From contig NZ_JACJLC010000009.1 in assembly GCF_016901955.1 (NCBI RefSeq), positions 1 to 62,365 of the forward strand: DNA of 62,365 bases, written 5' to 3'. This DNA comes from Pseudoflavonifractor phocaeensis (lineage in GTDB: Bacteria > Bacillota > Clostridia > Oscillospirales > Oscillospiraceae). Within the stretch, counting starts at the first letter, position 1, and every line of letters starts with the position of its first letter. The notes beneath the pieces are model-generated. The model saw only the letters and a list, made by a program, of their open reading frames with translations. It searched no databases and was not told the origin of the DNA. This document shows, piece after piece, positions 24,585 to 32,756 of the stretch. The position numbers were made by a program, and so were the translations under genes.

Positions 24585-27500
24585 TTATTTCGCCCAAAGC
24601 TCTCCGCCGTCGGAGAAGCTGGCCTGGTGTCCGTTGGCGGCCTCCAGAATGTCATAATAGGCCCAGTAGCCGCTGAGGACGTCGGGGAACCGCACCAGCC
24701 CACGGGGGTTATCTGTGATGTATTCCTGGTCGGCCTCACGCCCCAGCAGGCGGTTGACGATGGTGACGACCTCGGCGCGGGTGATTGCGTCGTCGGCGTG
24801 GAAAGTGCCGTCGCCGTAGCCTGCCACCCAGCCATACCGGGCGGCGTCGGCAATGTAGCCCGCCGCCCAATGGCCGGGAGACACATCCCCAAAGCCGCCG
24901 TACTCCTCCATGATGGCGGGATCGCCGTCGCCATAGGCGTCAAAGAACCGCACCGCCATGGCAGTAAACTCAGCGCGGGTGATGGACTCATCCCCGTGGA
25001 ACAGGCCGTCGGCGCAGCCCACGGTGATGCCGTAGCGGGCCAGATAGGACACATACCCGGCGTACCATGCGTCGGCGGGGACATCCTCAAAAGCGGAGGC
25101 AGCGGGGCCGGTGATACGCTCTCCGTTGCGCTGGGCCAGCAGGCGGGCAAAGATGGTGGCCGCCTCGCTCCGGAGCATATCCCGGTCCGGCCCAAAGGTG
25201 CCGTCGGTGTAGCCCACCACATAAGCCCCGTGGGTTTCCAGCTCCGTCACCTCGGGAACTGTCAGCTTGCCGTCCTCGTCGGTTTCCCCGGTTGCCTTCT
25301 GGCCCAGGTCGCCCTTGACGGTGACGGTCAGACCCTCCTGGGGCTCACGCTCCTGGTCGGTGACCGTGACGGTGATCCGGTTGTCCTCGTCCATGTCGGT
25401 ACCCTCCGGCAGGGTGACAGTGATGGTACCGGTTTTTCCGATAGATACCCCGGCATCCTCAATGGGCCGATTGGTTTCGTGATCCTCTACCTTGACGGTC
25501 AGGGTGTGGCGGTCCCCGTTGGCGTCCTCCCAGCCCACGGTGCCCTTGCCGTCCTCATTGGTGGTATCCGAGCCGCCGGGGACGGTGAGCTGTCCGGCGG
25601 CGTCGGTCTTGCCGCTGCTGAAATTGTTGTTGCGGTCGGTAACAGATACACACATGTCCGCCACGGGGGACTTGTCCTCAGTAAGCTGAACCTGGATGGT
25701 GGTCTGGTCGGCGTAGTCCAGCAGACGGCCAGAGGGCAGCCGGATGGACAGGGACTGGTCCTCATGGAGGGTGACTGTGGCCCCGGCTACAGGATTATTG
25801 GTGTCCGTGTCGGTGACGGTCACCAGATAGCCGCCCACGATGGCCTCGCCCTTGCTGTCCGTGGTGGCCTGCTTGTAGATTTTCTCGATGGGCCGCTCTT
25901 CCAGCTTTTCGCCGCAGACCTCGCACTCCTTATGCTTGCTGCCCTCGCTGTCGGTGGTGGGTTCCCGGTCAATGATCCAGTCGCCGGGCTGATGCCCTGC
26001 CGCCTCGGTGCAGTCATCCCTGTAGGTGTCGCCGCAGTTGGCGCAGGTGTGGGTGGTGTAGCCCGGTTTCGTGCAGGTGGGGGCGGTGACCTCCTCCTGG
26101 TAGTCATGGCCCAGGGCCTCCGCCAGGACTGCGCCGCAGGTGGTACACAGCTGGGGAGTGGTGCAGGTGGCCGCCTGGCCGGGCACATGGCCTGCGGCGC
26201 TGGCGTAATCCGTTTTATAGCTGCGGCCGCAGTTGGCGCAGGTGTGGGTGGTATAGCCCAGCTCCGTGCAGGTGGGAGCGGTGACCTCCTCCTGGTAGTC
26301 ATGGCCCAGGGCGTTGGCGATCACCGCGCCGCACTTGGTACAGACCTGGGGCTGGGTGCAGGTGGCGGGGTCGCCGGGCACGTGGCCCGTGGCGCTGGTG
26401 TAATCCGTCTTGTAGCTGCGGCCGCAGTTGGCGCAGGCATGGGTGGTATAACCCAGCTCCGTGCAGGTGGGGGCGGTGACCTCCTCCTGGTAGTCATGGC
26501 CCAGGGCCTCCGCCAGGACTGCGCCGCAGGTGGCACACAGCTGAGGAGTAGTGCAGGTGGCGGGGTCGCCGGGCGTGTGGCCGGTTGCCTTGGTATAGTC
26601 TGTCTTGTAGCTGTGGCCGCAGTTGGCACAGGTACAGGTGGTATATCCCATCTCGGTACAGGTGGGAGCGGTGACTTCCTCCCGGTAATCATGGCCCAGG
26701 GCGTTGGCGATCACCGCACCGCACTTGGTACAGACCTGGGGCTGGGTGCAGGTGGCGGGGTCGCCGGGCACGTGGCCCTCCGCGGAGTTGCCCTCCAGCC
26801 GGGTGATCCCGCAGCGGGTACAGCGATATTCGGTCACGCCCTCACCGGAGCAGGTGGCCCCGGTGATTTCGGTGCCCTCGTCCCAGCTGTGGCCCAGGGG
26901 GTCGGTATAATCAGTGACAAAGGAACTGCCGCAGCCCTCGCAGATATGGACGGTCCTGCCGCCGCTCTCACAGGTGGCCGGGGTAGTCTTGGCAGCATAG
27001 TTGTGGGCCAGGGCCGGGGTAATGTCCTCAATGTGGCGCTCCCCGCAGACGGAACAGGTCCGCAGGGTGTAGCCGGGGCTGGTACAGGTGGCCGGGACGA
27101 CGGTGGTGGCGTAGGAATGCTCGCCCTTGGGGGTGGTGGTTTCCTTCACATCTCCGCACCGCTCACAGATCTCCAGCACCTTGCCGGAGGTCTCGCAGGT
27201 GGCCTCCCGGATGACCACGCTTTGATAGTCGTGGCCCAGGGCAGCCTGATAGTTCCGCTGTTCCAGCATACCGCAGTCCAAGCACAGATAGCGGTCATAG
27301 CCCAGAGTCAGGCAGGTGGGCTCCACGCTGTCCAGCAGCATCCAGTTGTGGTTGTTGCCGCAGCCCTTGTCCACGCAGCAGCTGCCGTCACAGTCCGGGT
27401 CGTGGCAGCCGCAGTCCGGGTTGCCGCATCCGCAGGCGCAGGAGCCGTCCTCGTTGGTGCCTTCGTCCCGCAGGTGGACATAGGCTACCCCATTCTCCAC

Positions 27501-28436
27501 CATATCAGCGCCGGCATAGCGGTAGGTGATCTCATAGTACACGGGATAGTCCCCGGCCTCGGTGTAGTTGGGGGCGTTGGTCAGGGTACAGCCGTCTGCC
27601 GTGTGGCCGTAGCGGATGGAGGTGGTGACGCCTGCCTCGGAGAGGTCGGACACGGCGACGGTGTGGGGCTGACCGTCCGCCACGCCGAAGTAGTCCGCGA
27701 CCACGGCCTTGGCAGCGATGTAGCTGGTTTCCGTGTAGCCGCAGTCGGCGCAGGCCTCCATCTCCACAAACCGCTGGTGGCCCAGTTCAGAGCGGATGGC
27801 GGTGTCCATGTGGTGCCGCTCCAGGGCGGCGCTGCTGGAGCTGAAGGTGCCGTAGCAGAATCCGCAGTATCTGCCCGAGGTGGTGGTGACCTGATGGTAC
27901 TGGCTGTCCACCTGGGTGACCTGGGTCTCCTGGGACAGCTCCTGGTAGAATTCCTCAAAGCAGTCGAACAGCCAGTACACGTTCCGGCCGCAGGGATAGC
28001 CGGTGAGGCCCATGTTGCTGTTGATCATGCCGCAGTGCTGGCAGATGGCCTTGGTCCAGTGGTGGCCGGTGTAGTAGGCGTTCACGCCGGGGGTGCCGGA
28101 ATCCAGGTTGCCCTGGGTCTTGCCGTCGGCACAGATGCCGTCCGAATATTTCACGTTCCGGTTCAGGGCCGTCTCCCCGGAGCGGGTGTACTCCGGGGTA
28201 CGGTACACCAGAAAGCTGGTCTCCATGTCGCACTTGGCGCAATAGAATGTCTCCTGGGTGACCACGGCGTTGGCGTCCAGCTCGTCGGTGCGGTCCAGGG
28301 CCTGCTGCCAGTGTTCGGCGGGGTCGTGATAGCTGTCCACCTGGCCTGCGAAGGCTGTGGGGAACAGGGAGAGGGTGACCGCCAGGACCAGGAAGAGGGC
28401 GGTCAGCCTGCGGGGAAACCTGTGGACGTGTTTCAT
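24585..28436 (-). CDS. Giant secreted surface protein with zinc-ribbon-like repeats and SLH domains
   Basis: 1283 aa. Signal peptide ends near PTAFAGQ. Residues ~40-360 form a Cys-rich N-terminal region. Residues ~360-860 are built of CxxC modules, including four 65-residue units that alternate in two types. Residues ~870-1070 hold three Ig-like segments starting DNNPVA or similar. Three SLH domains close the protein (VVGYTDGTFGPDRDMLRSEA, VGCADGLFHGDESITRAEF, VAGYGDGTFHADDAITRAEV); these bind pyruvylated wall polymer. Start ATG behind GGAGG. Lying inside the ICE, it may mediate mating-pair contact or adhesion; this is inference. Confidence 0.85.
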   Translation of the reverse strand: MKHVHRFPRRLTALFLVLAVTLSLFPTAFAGQVDSYHDPAEHWQQALDRTDELDANAVVTQETFYCAKCDMETSFLVYRTPEYTRSGETALNRNVKYSDGICADGKTQGNLDSGTPGVNAYYTGHHWTKAICQHCGMINSNMGLTGYPCGRNVYWLFDCFEEFYQELSQETQVTQVDSQYHQVTTTSGRYCGFCYGTFSSSSAALERHHMDTAIRSELGHQRFVEMEACADCGYTETSYIAAKAVVADYFGVADGQPHTVAVSDLSEAGVTTSIRYGHTADGCTLTNAPNYTEAGDYPVYYEITYRYAGADMVENGVAYVHLRDEGTNEDGSCACGCGNPDCGCHDPDCDGSCCVDKGCGNNHNWMLLDSVEPTCLTLGYDRYLCLDCGMLEQRNYQAALGHDYQSVVIREATCETSGKVLEICERCGDVKETTTPKGEHSYATTVVPATCTSPGYTLRTCSVCGERHIEDITPALAHNYAAKTTPATCESGGRTVHICEGCGSSFVTDYTDPLGHSWDEGTEITGATCSGEGVTEYRCTRCGITRLEGNSAEGHVPGDPATCTQPQVCTKCGAVIANALGHDYREEVTAPTCTEMGYTTCTCANCGHSYKTDYTKATGHTPGDPATCTTPQLCATCGAVLAEALGHDYQEEVTAPTCTELGYTTHACANCGRSYKTDYTSATGHVPGDPATCTQPQVCTKCGAVIANALGHDYQEEVTAPTCTELGYTTHTCANCGRSYKTDYASAAGHVPGQAATCTTPQLCTTCGAVLAEALGHDYQEEVTAPTCTKPGYTTHTCANCGDTYRDDCTEAAGHQPGDWIIDREPTTDSEGSKHKECEVCGEKLEERPIEKIYKQATTDSKGEAIVGGYLVTVTDTDTNNPVAGATVTLHEDQSLSIRLPSGRLLDYADQTTIQVQLTEDKSPVADMCVSVTDRNNNFSSGKTDAAGQLTVPGGSDTTNEDGKGTVGWEDANGDRHTLTVKVEDHETNRPIEDAGVSIGKTGTITVTLPEGTDMDEDNRITVTVTDQEREPQEGLTVTVKGDLGQKATGETDEDGKLTVPEVTELETHGAYVVGYTDGTFGPDRDMLRSEAATIFARLLAQRNGERITGPAASAFEDVPADAWYAGYVSYLARYGITVGCADGLFHGDESITRAEFTAMAVRFFDAYGDGDPAIMEEYGGFGDVSPGHWAAGYIADAARYGWVAGYGDGTFHADDAITRAEVVTIVNRLLGREADQEYITDNPRGLVRFPDVLSGYWAYYDILEAANGHQASFSDGGELWAK
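25998..26777 (-). repeat. Four tandem 195-bp coding repeats
   Basis: Four units of 65 codons, each with CxxC pairs and GHDYxEEVTAPTCT. Units 1 and 3 read CTQPQVCTKCGAVIANALGH; units 2 and 4 read CTTPQLCxTCGAVLAEALGH. The A-B-A-B order points to duplication of a two-unit block. Confidence 0.8.
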
Positions 28437-28460
28437 ATCGTACCTCCATTTTTGACAGGA

Positions 28461-28494
28461 GAACGCCCTTGAGACAGAGAGCTCAAGGGCGTTC
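28461..28494 (-). terminator. Hairpin upstream of the SLH gene
   Basis: GAACGCCCTTGAG pairs perfectly with CTCAAGGGCGTTC. It lies between the membrane protein gene and the SLH gene; no immediate U-run, so termination or mRNA processing are both possible. Confidence 0.5.
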
Positions 28495-28536
28495 CGGTTT
28501 GGTCGTGATTATGTTGTATTATGGGTCGGAAGAAGA

Positions 28537-29064
28537 TCAGAGAGGGCGCTCACCTCCTTGCCCGGTATCCTCCGGGTTTTCCTGACGGCCGCCGGAGTCC
28601 GGCGCCCTGTCGGCCCTGTAGGGCCCCAGGTCCTCCATGCCCAGGAATTGATCCCGGGGCCGCAGCGGCTCCGGCAGCGGCTCCGCTCCGGCGAACCCCG
28701 CCTTTTGGAAGTAGAACCGGTATTGGTTGCCGATCAGCAGCCGGGTCCGCTTGTCCAGGGTCAGGGTATGCTCCAATCCATGGGCGGTGAGCAGCCGGAC
28801 GGTCTGCTGCTCCCGCAGAGGCTGGCGCCTGAGCCCGATGCACACGCCCTCTACGGTTTCATAGGCCCGGCTGGCCGCCGCCCGGTAGAAGAGCAGGCTC
28901 CGGACCAGCACGGCCAGGGAGAGAAGCAGGCTGAGGGCGAAGAGGAACAGGTCGTCCAGGGCCAGCCAGGCGGCCAGGCCGGCCAGGGGAAAGAGGGCGC
29001 AGATTGCCAGATTGACCAGCCACCGCCGCTGGAGGGCCTGGGGCCATTGGGAAAAGGGTTCCAT
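28537..29064 (-). CDS. ICE membrane protein, unknown function
   Basis: About 175 aa. Two adjacent membrane segments near the N-terminus (LAICALFPLAGLAAWLAL, then FLFALSLLLSLAVLVRSLL), then a cytoplasmic domain with strands LLTAHGLEHTLTLDKRTRLL and a Pro/Gly-rich tail. Start: ATG 29064, or GTG 29070, which overlaps the upstream stop. No family recognised. Clustered with other leftward ICE accessory genes. Confidence 0.55.
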   Translation of the reverse strand: MEPFSQWPQALQRRWLVNLAICALFPLAGLAAWLALDDLFLFALSLLLSLAVLVRSLLFYRAAASRAYETVEGVCIGLRRQPLREQQTVRLLTAHGLEHTLTLDKRTRLLIGNQYRFYFQKAGFAGAEPLPEPLRPRDQFLGMEDLGPYRADRAPDSGGRQENPEDTGQGGERPL

Positions 29065-29066
29065 GG

Positions 29067-29762
29067 TCACACCTGCTCAAAGATGAGCTGCTTGCGCAGA
29101 TACAGGTTGGCCACAGCGATGGTGACGGGTTCCATACTCCGGGCCTGCCGCATGGTGAAGCCCAGATTGTCGCTGGTGGTCTCCCTGTCGCCGTAAAGGG
29201 CGCTCAAAAGTTTGCTTTCGGTGGAGACGTCGGAAACCTGATGCTCCACACACTTGATGAGCTCGGGGACAGAGAGCACCGCCTGCCGGGACAGATCCAG
29301 AACCAGACGTTCCTGCTGGCTGGGCTTGTCCCGGCGAAAGACCCGGACGGCGTCGGGGAGCGGGGCTCCCTGGGTCAGGAACAGGCTGAAGAAGGCTGCC
29401 AGGCGGAGCGGCAGACGCTGAGGGACGGGGATGGGGTACAGACCGGTGAACAGATCGTAGAGAGCGTCCAGGGCGGTCTCCCCGGTGCCGGCAGCGATGA
29501 GGCCCCGGTGGAGCAGACGATACAGGCAGGTCTCAAAGTCCCGCCTGGGCGCGGGCAGGAGCTCCCGTTCCAGCCTGTGGTAGCCGCGCTCCAGCTGCCT
29601 GGACTCCATCAGATGCCAGGCCAGGCAGCTCCAGAGCGTCATCTCCTGGGGGTCCACCTCGTAGACCCTGTCATTGCGGATCACCACGGGGTAGCGGTCC
29701 CCGGCGGCGGTAGATCGGCACTGATAGTGCCCCACGGCGGTATAATAGCTGTGCTGTGGCAT
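29067..29762 (-). CDS. Hypothetical ICE protein
   Basis: 231 aa from the ATG behind GGGAGG. A helical protein starting MPQHSYYTAVGHYQCRSTAA, with a winged-helix-like middle (PQEMTLWSCLAWHLMESRQL). No transmembrane segment; no recognised family. The downstream gene starts at or inside its stop codon, supporting one operon. Confidence 0.6.
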   Translation of the reverse strand: MPQHSYYTAVGHYQCRSTAAGDRYPVVIRNDRVYEVDPQEMTLWSCLAWHLMESRQLERGYHRLERELLPAPRRDFETCLYRLLHRGLIAAGTGETALDALYDLFTGLYPIPVPQRLPLRLAAFFSLFLTQGAPLPDAVRVFRRDKPSQQERLVLDLSRQAVLSVPELIKCVEHQVSDVSTESKLLSALYGDRETTSDNLGFTMRQARSMEPVTIAVANLYLRKQLIFEQV

Positions 29763-29791
29763 AAGATACCTCCCAAATGAATTTGTATGGA

Positions 29792-30196
29792 CTACGACGC
29801 CAGGCCGGCGGACTTGGCGATCTGCCGGCAAAAAGCGATGACCTGGTCGCAGCGGTCCATGGAAAACTTCGCGATGTGGGCCTCCTCAGGGGGTAAGCCC
29901 AGGTGGAGCTGGAGCAGCCGGTAGGCCTGGGTGCGGCTCATCAGGCCGCTCCGCCAGAGCCGGTCCAGGGCCTGGTGGGCCTGGTTGCGCTTTTTTCGCA
30001 AGGCCGGGTCCGCCAGGGTGCCCATGGGCATGTGGGTGCGCCGGTGGGCGCTGACATAGCAGTCGCAGGCGGGATATCTGGCGCAGACATAGTATTTGGC
30101 GCTGGGATCGGGGGCTTTGTCTCCGAAAATGACGCTGGCAGGGCGCAGCAGCGCCTTGGAGTGGCATTTGGGACAGGTCAGATGTACTTTTTTCAT
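29792..30196 (-). CDS. DUF3268-type zinc-finger protein
   Basis: 134 aa from MKKVHLTC, chosen because GGAAGGTGAT lies upstream. A zinc-finger is visible: CPKCHSKALLRPASVIFGDK ... YYVCARYPACDCYVSAH, the pattern of the DUF3268 topoisomerase-like zinc domain. The C-terminal half is helical (RSGLMSRTQAYRLLQLHLGL). Probably a small nucleic-acid-binding accessory of the ICE. Confidence 0.72.
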   Translation of the reverse strand: MKKVHLTCPKCHSKALLRPASVIFGDKAPDPSAKYYVCARYPACDCYVSAHRRTHMPMGTLADPALRKKRNQAHQALDRLWRSGLMSRTQAYRLLQLHLGLPPEEAHIAKFSMDRCDQVIAFCRQIAKSAGLAS

Positions 30197-30216
30197 GGGT
30201 GGATCACCTTCCATCA

Positions 30217-30564
30217 TCAGAGTGACGAGGGGATGAAAGGCTGGCCGCTCAACCGGAGCAGGGGGCATTCCGTGCTTGTGTCCAGCTGCCACTGGAGATA
30301 GCGGGCGTACAGCGCCTCAAAGGCAGCTCGGCTGAGGGAACCGACGCACTCGTCGGGCTCGATCCTCCGGCCCAGGGCGGCCTCCAGCCGATGAACCGGG
30401 AACACCACCGGTTTGCCATCCCGGTCCGCGGTCAGGAGATGGCCTGCATGGCGCCTCTCACAGGGCTGACAGCAGGGATCACAGGGAAGAAACATGGCGT
30501 TGCGCCAGTTCCCGCCGCAGCAGGAGAGAAAGGCGCACAGGGCTTGGGCAGCTGCTGTTGTCAT
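30217..30564 (-). CDS. Cys-rich hypothetical ICE protein
   Basis: 115 aa. The N-terminal half has five Cys, including LPCDPCCQPCERRHAGH, which could bind zinc; the C-terminal half is helical. Start ATG with AGGAGG upstream. No family recognised. It is the first gene of the leftward unit left of the toxin-antitoxin insertion. Confidence 0.55.
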   Translation of the reverse strand: MTTAAAQALCAFLSCCGGNWRNAMFLPCDPCCQPCERRHAGHLLTADRDGKPVVFPVHRLEAALGRRIEPDECVGSLSRAAFEALYARYLQWQLDTSTECPLLRLSGQPFIPSSL

Positions 30565-30683
30565 GAAAGACCTCCTAAAAATCCCCTCATAATAATACGC
30601 ACCGGATCAGAACAAAAACGGCCGGTTATTTTGTGAACATTTTGTAAAAACTCCAAAGCGGCAAGGCCGCACTCCCTATGAGA

Positions 30684-30712
30684 TTGACAATGTATATGCG
30701 TTGCAGTACAAT
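30684..30712 (+). promoter_or_regulatory. Consensus promoter of the toxin-antitoxin pair
   Basis: TTGACA, 17 bp, TACAAT. It lies inside a possible upstream extension of the antitoxin frame, which supports the ATG at 30738 as the true start. Confidence 0.8.
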
Positions 30713-30737
30713 TTGTGGGAAAGGAGCGGTGAGAACG

Positions 30738-31031
30738 ATGCCAGGAGATTGCAACATCAGTATGCGGGTGGACTCCGCATTGAAGAGTCAGGCCGAAGAG
30801 GTCCTGTCCCAGGTGGGGATGACCATGTCCGGCGCCTTTACCATGTTTCTCAAACAGATCGTCAGGGAACGGTCGGTTCCCCTGTCCCTTTCCCTCCAGT
30901 CCAGCAATACGGTTTACGCCGACCTGCTGGAGGCGCAGACTGAGCGCCTGCGGGGTTATCAGGGGCGGGACGCCCGGACGGTGCTGGCGGATATGGAGCG
31001 GGTGATCGGGGAGGTCGAGCGCGGTGGGTAA
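30738..31031 (+). CDS. RelB/DinJ-family antitoxin
   Basis: 97 aa. A ribbon-helix-helix N-terminus, NISMRVDSALKSQAEEVLSQ, then GMTMSGAFTMFLKQIVRER, is the RelB/DinJ type. It binds the promoter as a dimer and neutralises the toxin through its C-terminal tail. The toxin frame starts at GTG 31024, overlapping by 8 bp. The pair reads against the surrounding leftward ICE genes, as an inserted stabilisation cassette. Confidence 0.85.
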   Translation: MPGDCNISMRVDSALKSQAEEVLSQVGMTMSGAFTMFLKQIVRERSVPLSLSLQSSNTVYADLLEAQTERLRGYQGRDARTVLADMERVIGEVERGG

Positions 31032-31332
31032 GTATACCGTGGTCGTATCCCGGCGGGCGGATGAGATGCTGGTGCGGCACGCCCGGTTTCTGGCACAGGT
31101 CAGCGTGCCCGCAGCCCGGCGGCTGGTGCGGGAATTTGAGGAGATCCTGGATGCCCTGGAGAGCAGGCCCTTCCAGTTCCCGCCCGAAGAAGACTACAAC
31201 CTGCCGGAGGGCGTTTACCGAAAAGCGCTGTTCTGCAAATGGTACAAGGCTTTGTTCACCATCGGGGAGGACCGGGTCTATCTGGACGCTGTGCTGGATT
31301 GCAGACAGGATCATACCGGGTTTTCCACCTGA
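31024..31332 (+). CDS. RelE/YafQ-family toxin
   Basis: 102 aa, typical size for RelE/ParE-fold toxins. Pattern: YTVVVSRRADEMLVRHARFL, VREFEEILDALESRPFQFP, YRKALFCKWYKALFTI, VYLDAVLDCRQDH. RelE/YafQ members cleave mRNA on the ribosome. The GTG start lies inside the antitoxin end. A terminator follows at once. Confidence 0.83.
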   Translation: MGKYTVVVSRRADEMLVRHARFLAQVSVPAARRLVREFEEILDALESRPFQFPPEEDYNLPEGVYRKALFCKWYKALFTIGEDRVYLDAVLDCRQDHTGFST

Positions 31333-31340
31333 GGGGTGGC

Positions 31341-31372
31341 AAGCGGTCAGCGGGGCGCTGGCCGCTTTTTTA
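31341..31372 (+). terminator. Terminator of the toxin-antitoxin operon
   Basis: AAGCGGTCAGCG pairs with CGCTGGCCGCTT, then TTTTTT. The T-run includes part of the stop codon of the convergent C39 gene. Confidence 0.78.
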
Positions 31373-32734
31373 TCCGATGATCCAGAAGGGCCCGCCGGCG
31401 GCAGCCCGGCGGCTGGCCTCGTTGAGGATGATGGACAGGTCCCAGGCCTTCTGGCTGCGGGTGTAGCTGGAGGGATCCGCCACCAGGATCTTGTCTCCCT
31501 GGACGCCCCGGAGCACGATGAAGTGGCCGCCGGAGGTGAAGTGCCCCTTGGTCATCAGGGCCACCACCAGCTTGCCCTGGCTCAGGGCGTCCACCAGACG
31601 CTGGGGCTCCGAGGGGGTACAGCCCTCCACGGGGAGCCCCCAGGCTTTGGCCGCGTTGGGGATCAGGGCGTGGAAGGAGCCGCTTTTGCTGCACCAGTAA
31701 TGATGCTCATAGGCCCACCGGGCCATCTCCACCGGGTCCACCAGATCGTCGGTCAGAGAGGATACCACAATGGCCATGGCGGTGGGGCCGCAGCCGTAGC
31801 CGCCGATGTGATCGGTGCCGTAGGGCTGGGAGGCGTACCGCTGATCCAGTTGATTGTAGTAGACCACCGGCGTGGCGCCGTCGGTGAAGCGGATCTGGCC
31901 CAGGGCGGGGATGCCGTTGACGGCGTCCTCCGAGTGGATGCCCTGATAGGTGCCGTCCCCCAGGAACTGGCTGAGGTTTTGCGCGAAATCCTCCGCGATC
32001 TCCTTCTGATCCTGGGACAGATGGAAGATCTGGTCGGCAAAGTAGGCCTCCCCCTGGTACACGATGGTGTAGACATACCAGGTTTCCGACCCGCTTTCGT
32101 CCTCCGGTGTGGTGGGATCATCCTCGGTCACCCGGGTCTCGGTGGTCATGGTGTAGGTATACAGATGCTCCTTGCCCCGGCGGATGGTGGCTTCCATATG
32201 TTCCAGGGAGATGTTCTCCCAGTCCTGGTCCATGGAGGCGCAGTATTGGCCGATGAGGATGTTGGTGTTGCTCAGCAGGTTTTCCGCATAGGGGTTGACG
32301 ATCTCATAGTGCTCCCCGCCGGTGCCACTGAAATCCGCCTGGATCCGTTGGGTCACGTCGTCGATGCCCTCCCCCAGCAGCGTCTGGATGGAGGCGGTGA
32401 TTCGGGTCATTTCATCGGAGATGACGGTCTCGTCGTTCAGCACCGGCTGCTCCGAGTCCCCGGAAAAGGCGTCGGCCAGCCCGCCGAAGATGAGGGCGGG
32501 GAGCATCAGCAGAAAGAGAAGGGGGAGGGCCAGCAGCGCCGCGGCCGCGGCGCAGGCTTTGGCGATGGTGTGCCGGGACTGGACCACAGCCCCCAGCACG
32601 GCGCCGAAGGGCCCGGCGGCAGCGCCCCTGGCGGCTCCGGCCACGGCCTTGCCGGTCTTGACCGCGCTGAGTACGGTGTGGGCGGCGCTGGCGGAGCGGA
32701 GCAGGCTGTTCTGATCTTCCTTATGTTCTGCCAT
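31370..32734 (-). CDS. C39-like peptidase of the conjugation apparatus
   Basis: 454 aa. One membrane segment near residue 65-85 (ALLALPLLFLLMLPALIFGG), then an extracytoplasmic region. The C-terminal peptidase has Cys in GGYGCGPTAMAIVVSSL, His in TSGGHFIVLRG and Asp in VADPSS, a Cys-His-Asp set of the C39-like fold. It occupies the place of the cell-wall hydrolase in Gram-positive T4SS operons and may process pilus or wall peptides. Immediately downstream of the membrane protein at 32757. Confidence 0.82.
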   Translation of the reverse strand: MAEHKEDQNSLLRSASAAHTVLSAVKTGKAVAGAARGAAAGPFGAVLGAVVQSRHTIAKACAAAAALLALPLLFLLMLPALIFGGLADAFSGDSEQPVLNDETVISDEMTRITASIQTLLGEGIDDVTQRIQADFSGTGGEHYEIVNPYAENLLSNTNILIGQYCASMDQDWENISLEHMEATIRRGKEHLYTYTMTTETRVTEDDPTTPEDESGSETWYVYTIVYQGEAYFADQIFHLSQDQKEIAEDFAQNLSQFLGDGTYQGIHSEDAVNGIPALGQIRFTDGATPVVYYNQLDQRYASQPYGTDHIGGYGCGPTAMAIVVSSLTDDLVDPVEMARWAYEHHYWCSKSGSFHALIPNAAKAWGLPVEGCTPSEPQRLVDALSQGKLVVALMTKGHFTSGGHFIVLRGVQGDKILVADPSSYTRSQKAWDLSIILNEASRRAAAGGPFWIIG

Positions 32735-32756
32735 GGCCTATCCCTCCCGGCGGGCG

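Noticed and set aside
25998-26777. Possible CRISPR-like array
   Set aside because: Units are 195-bp in-frame coding repeats without unique spacers; likewise the 36-bp units at 42902-43333.
24546-28472. A 1308-codon plus-strand open frame opposite the SLH protein
   Set aside because: It mirrors the GC-rich minus-strand gene, has no ribosome site or domain, and is Gly/Val/Ala-rich low-complexity; the minus strand encodes a signal peptide and SLH domains.
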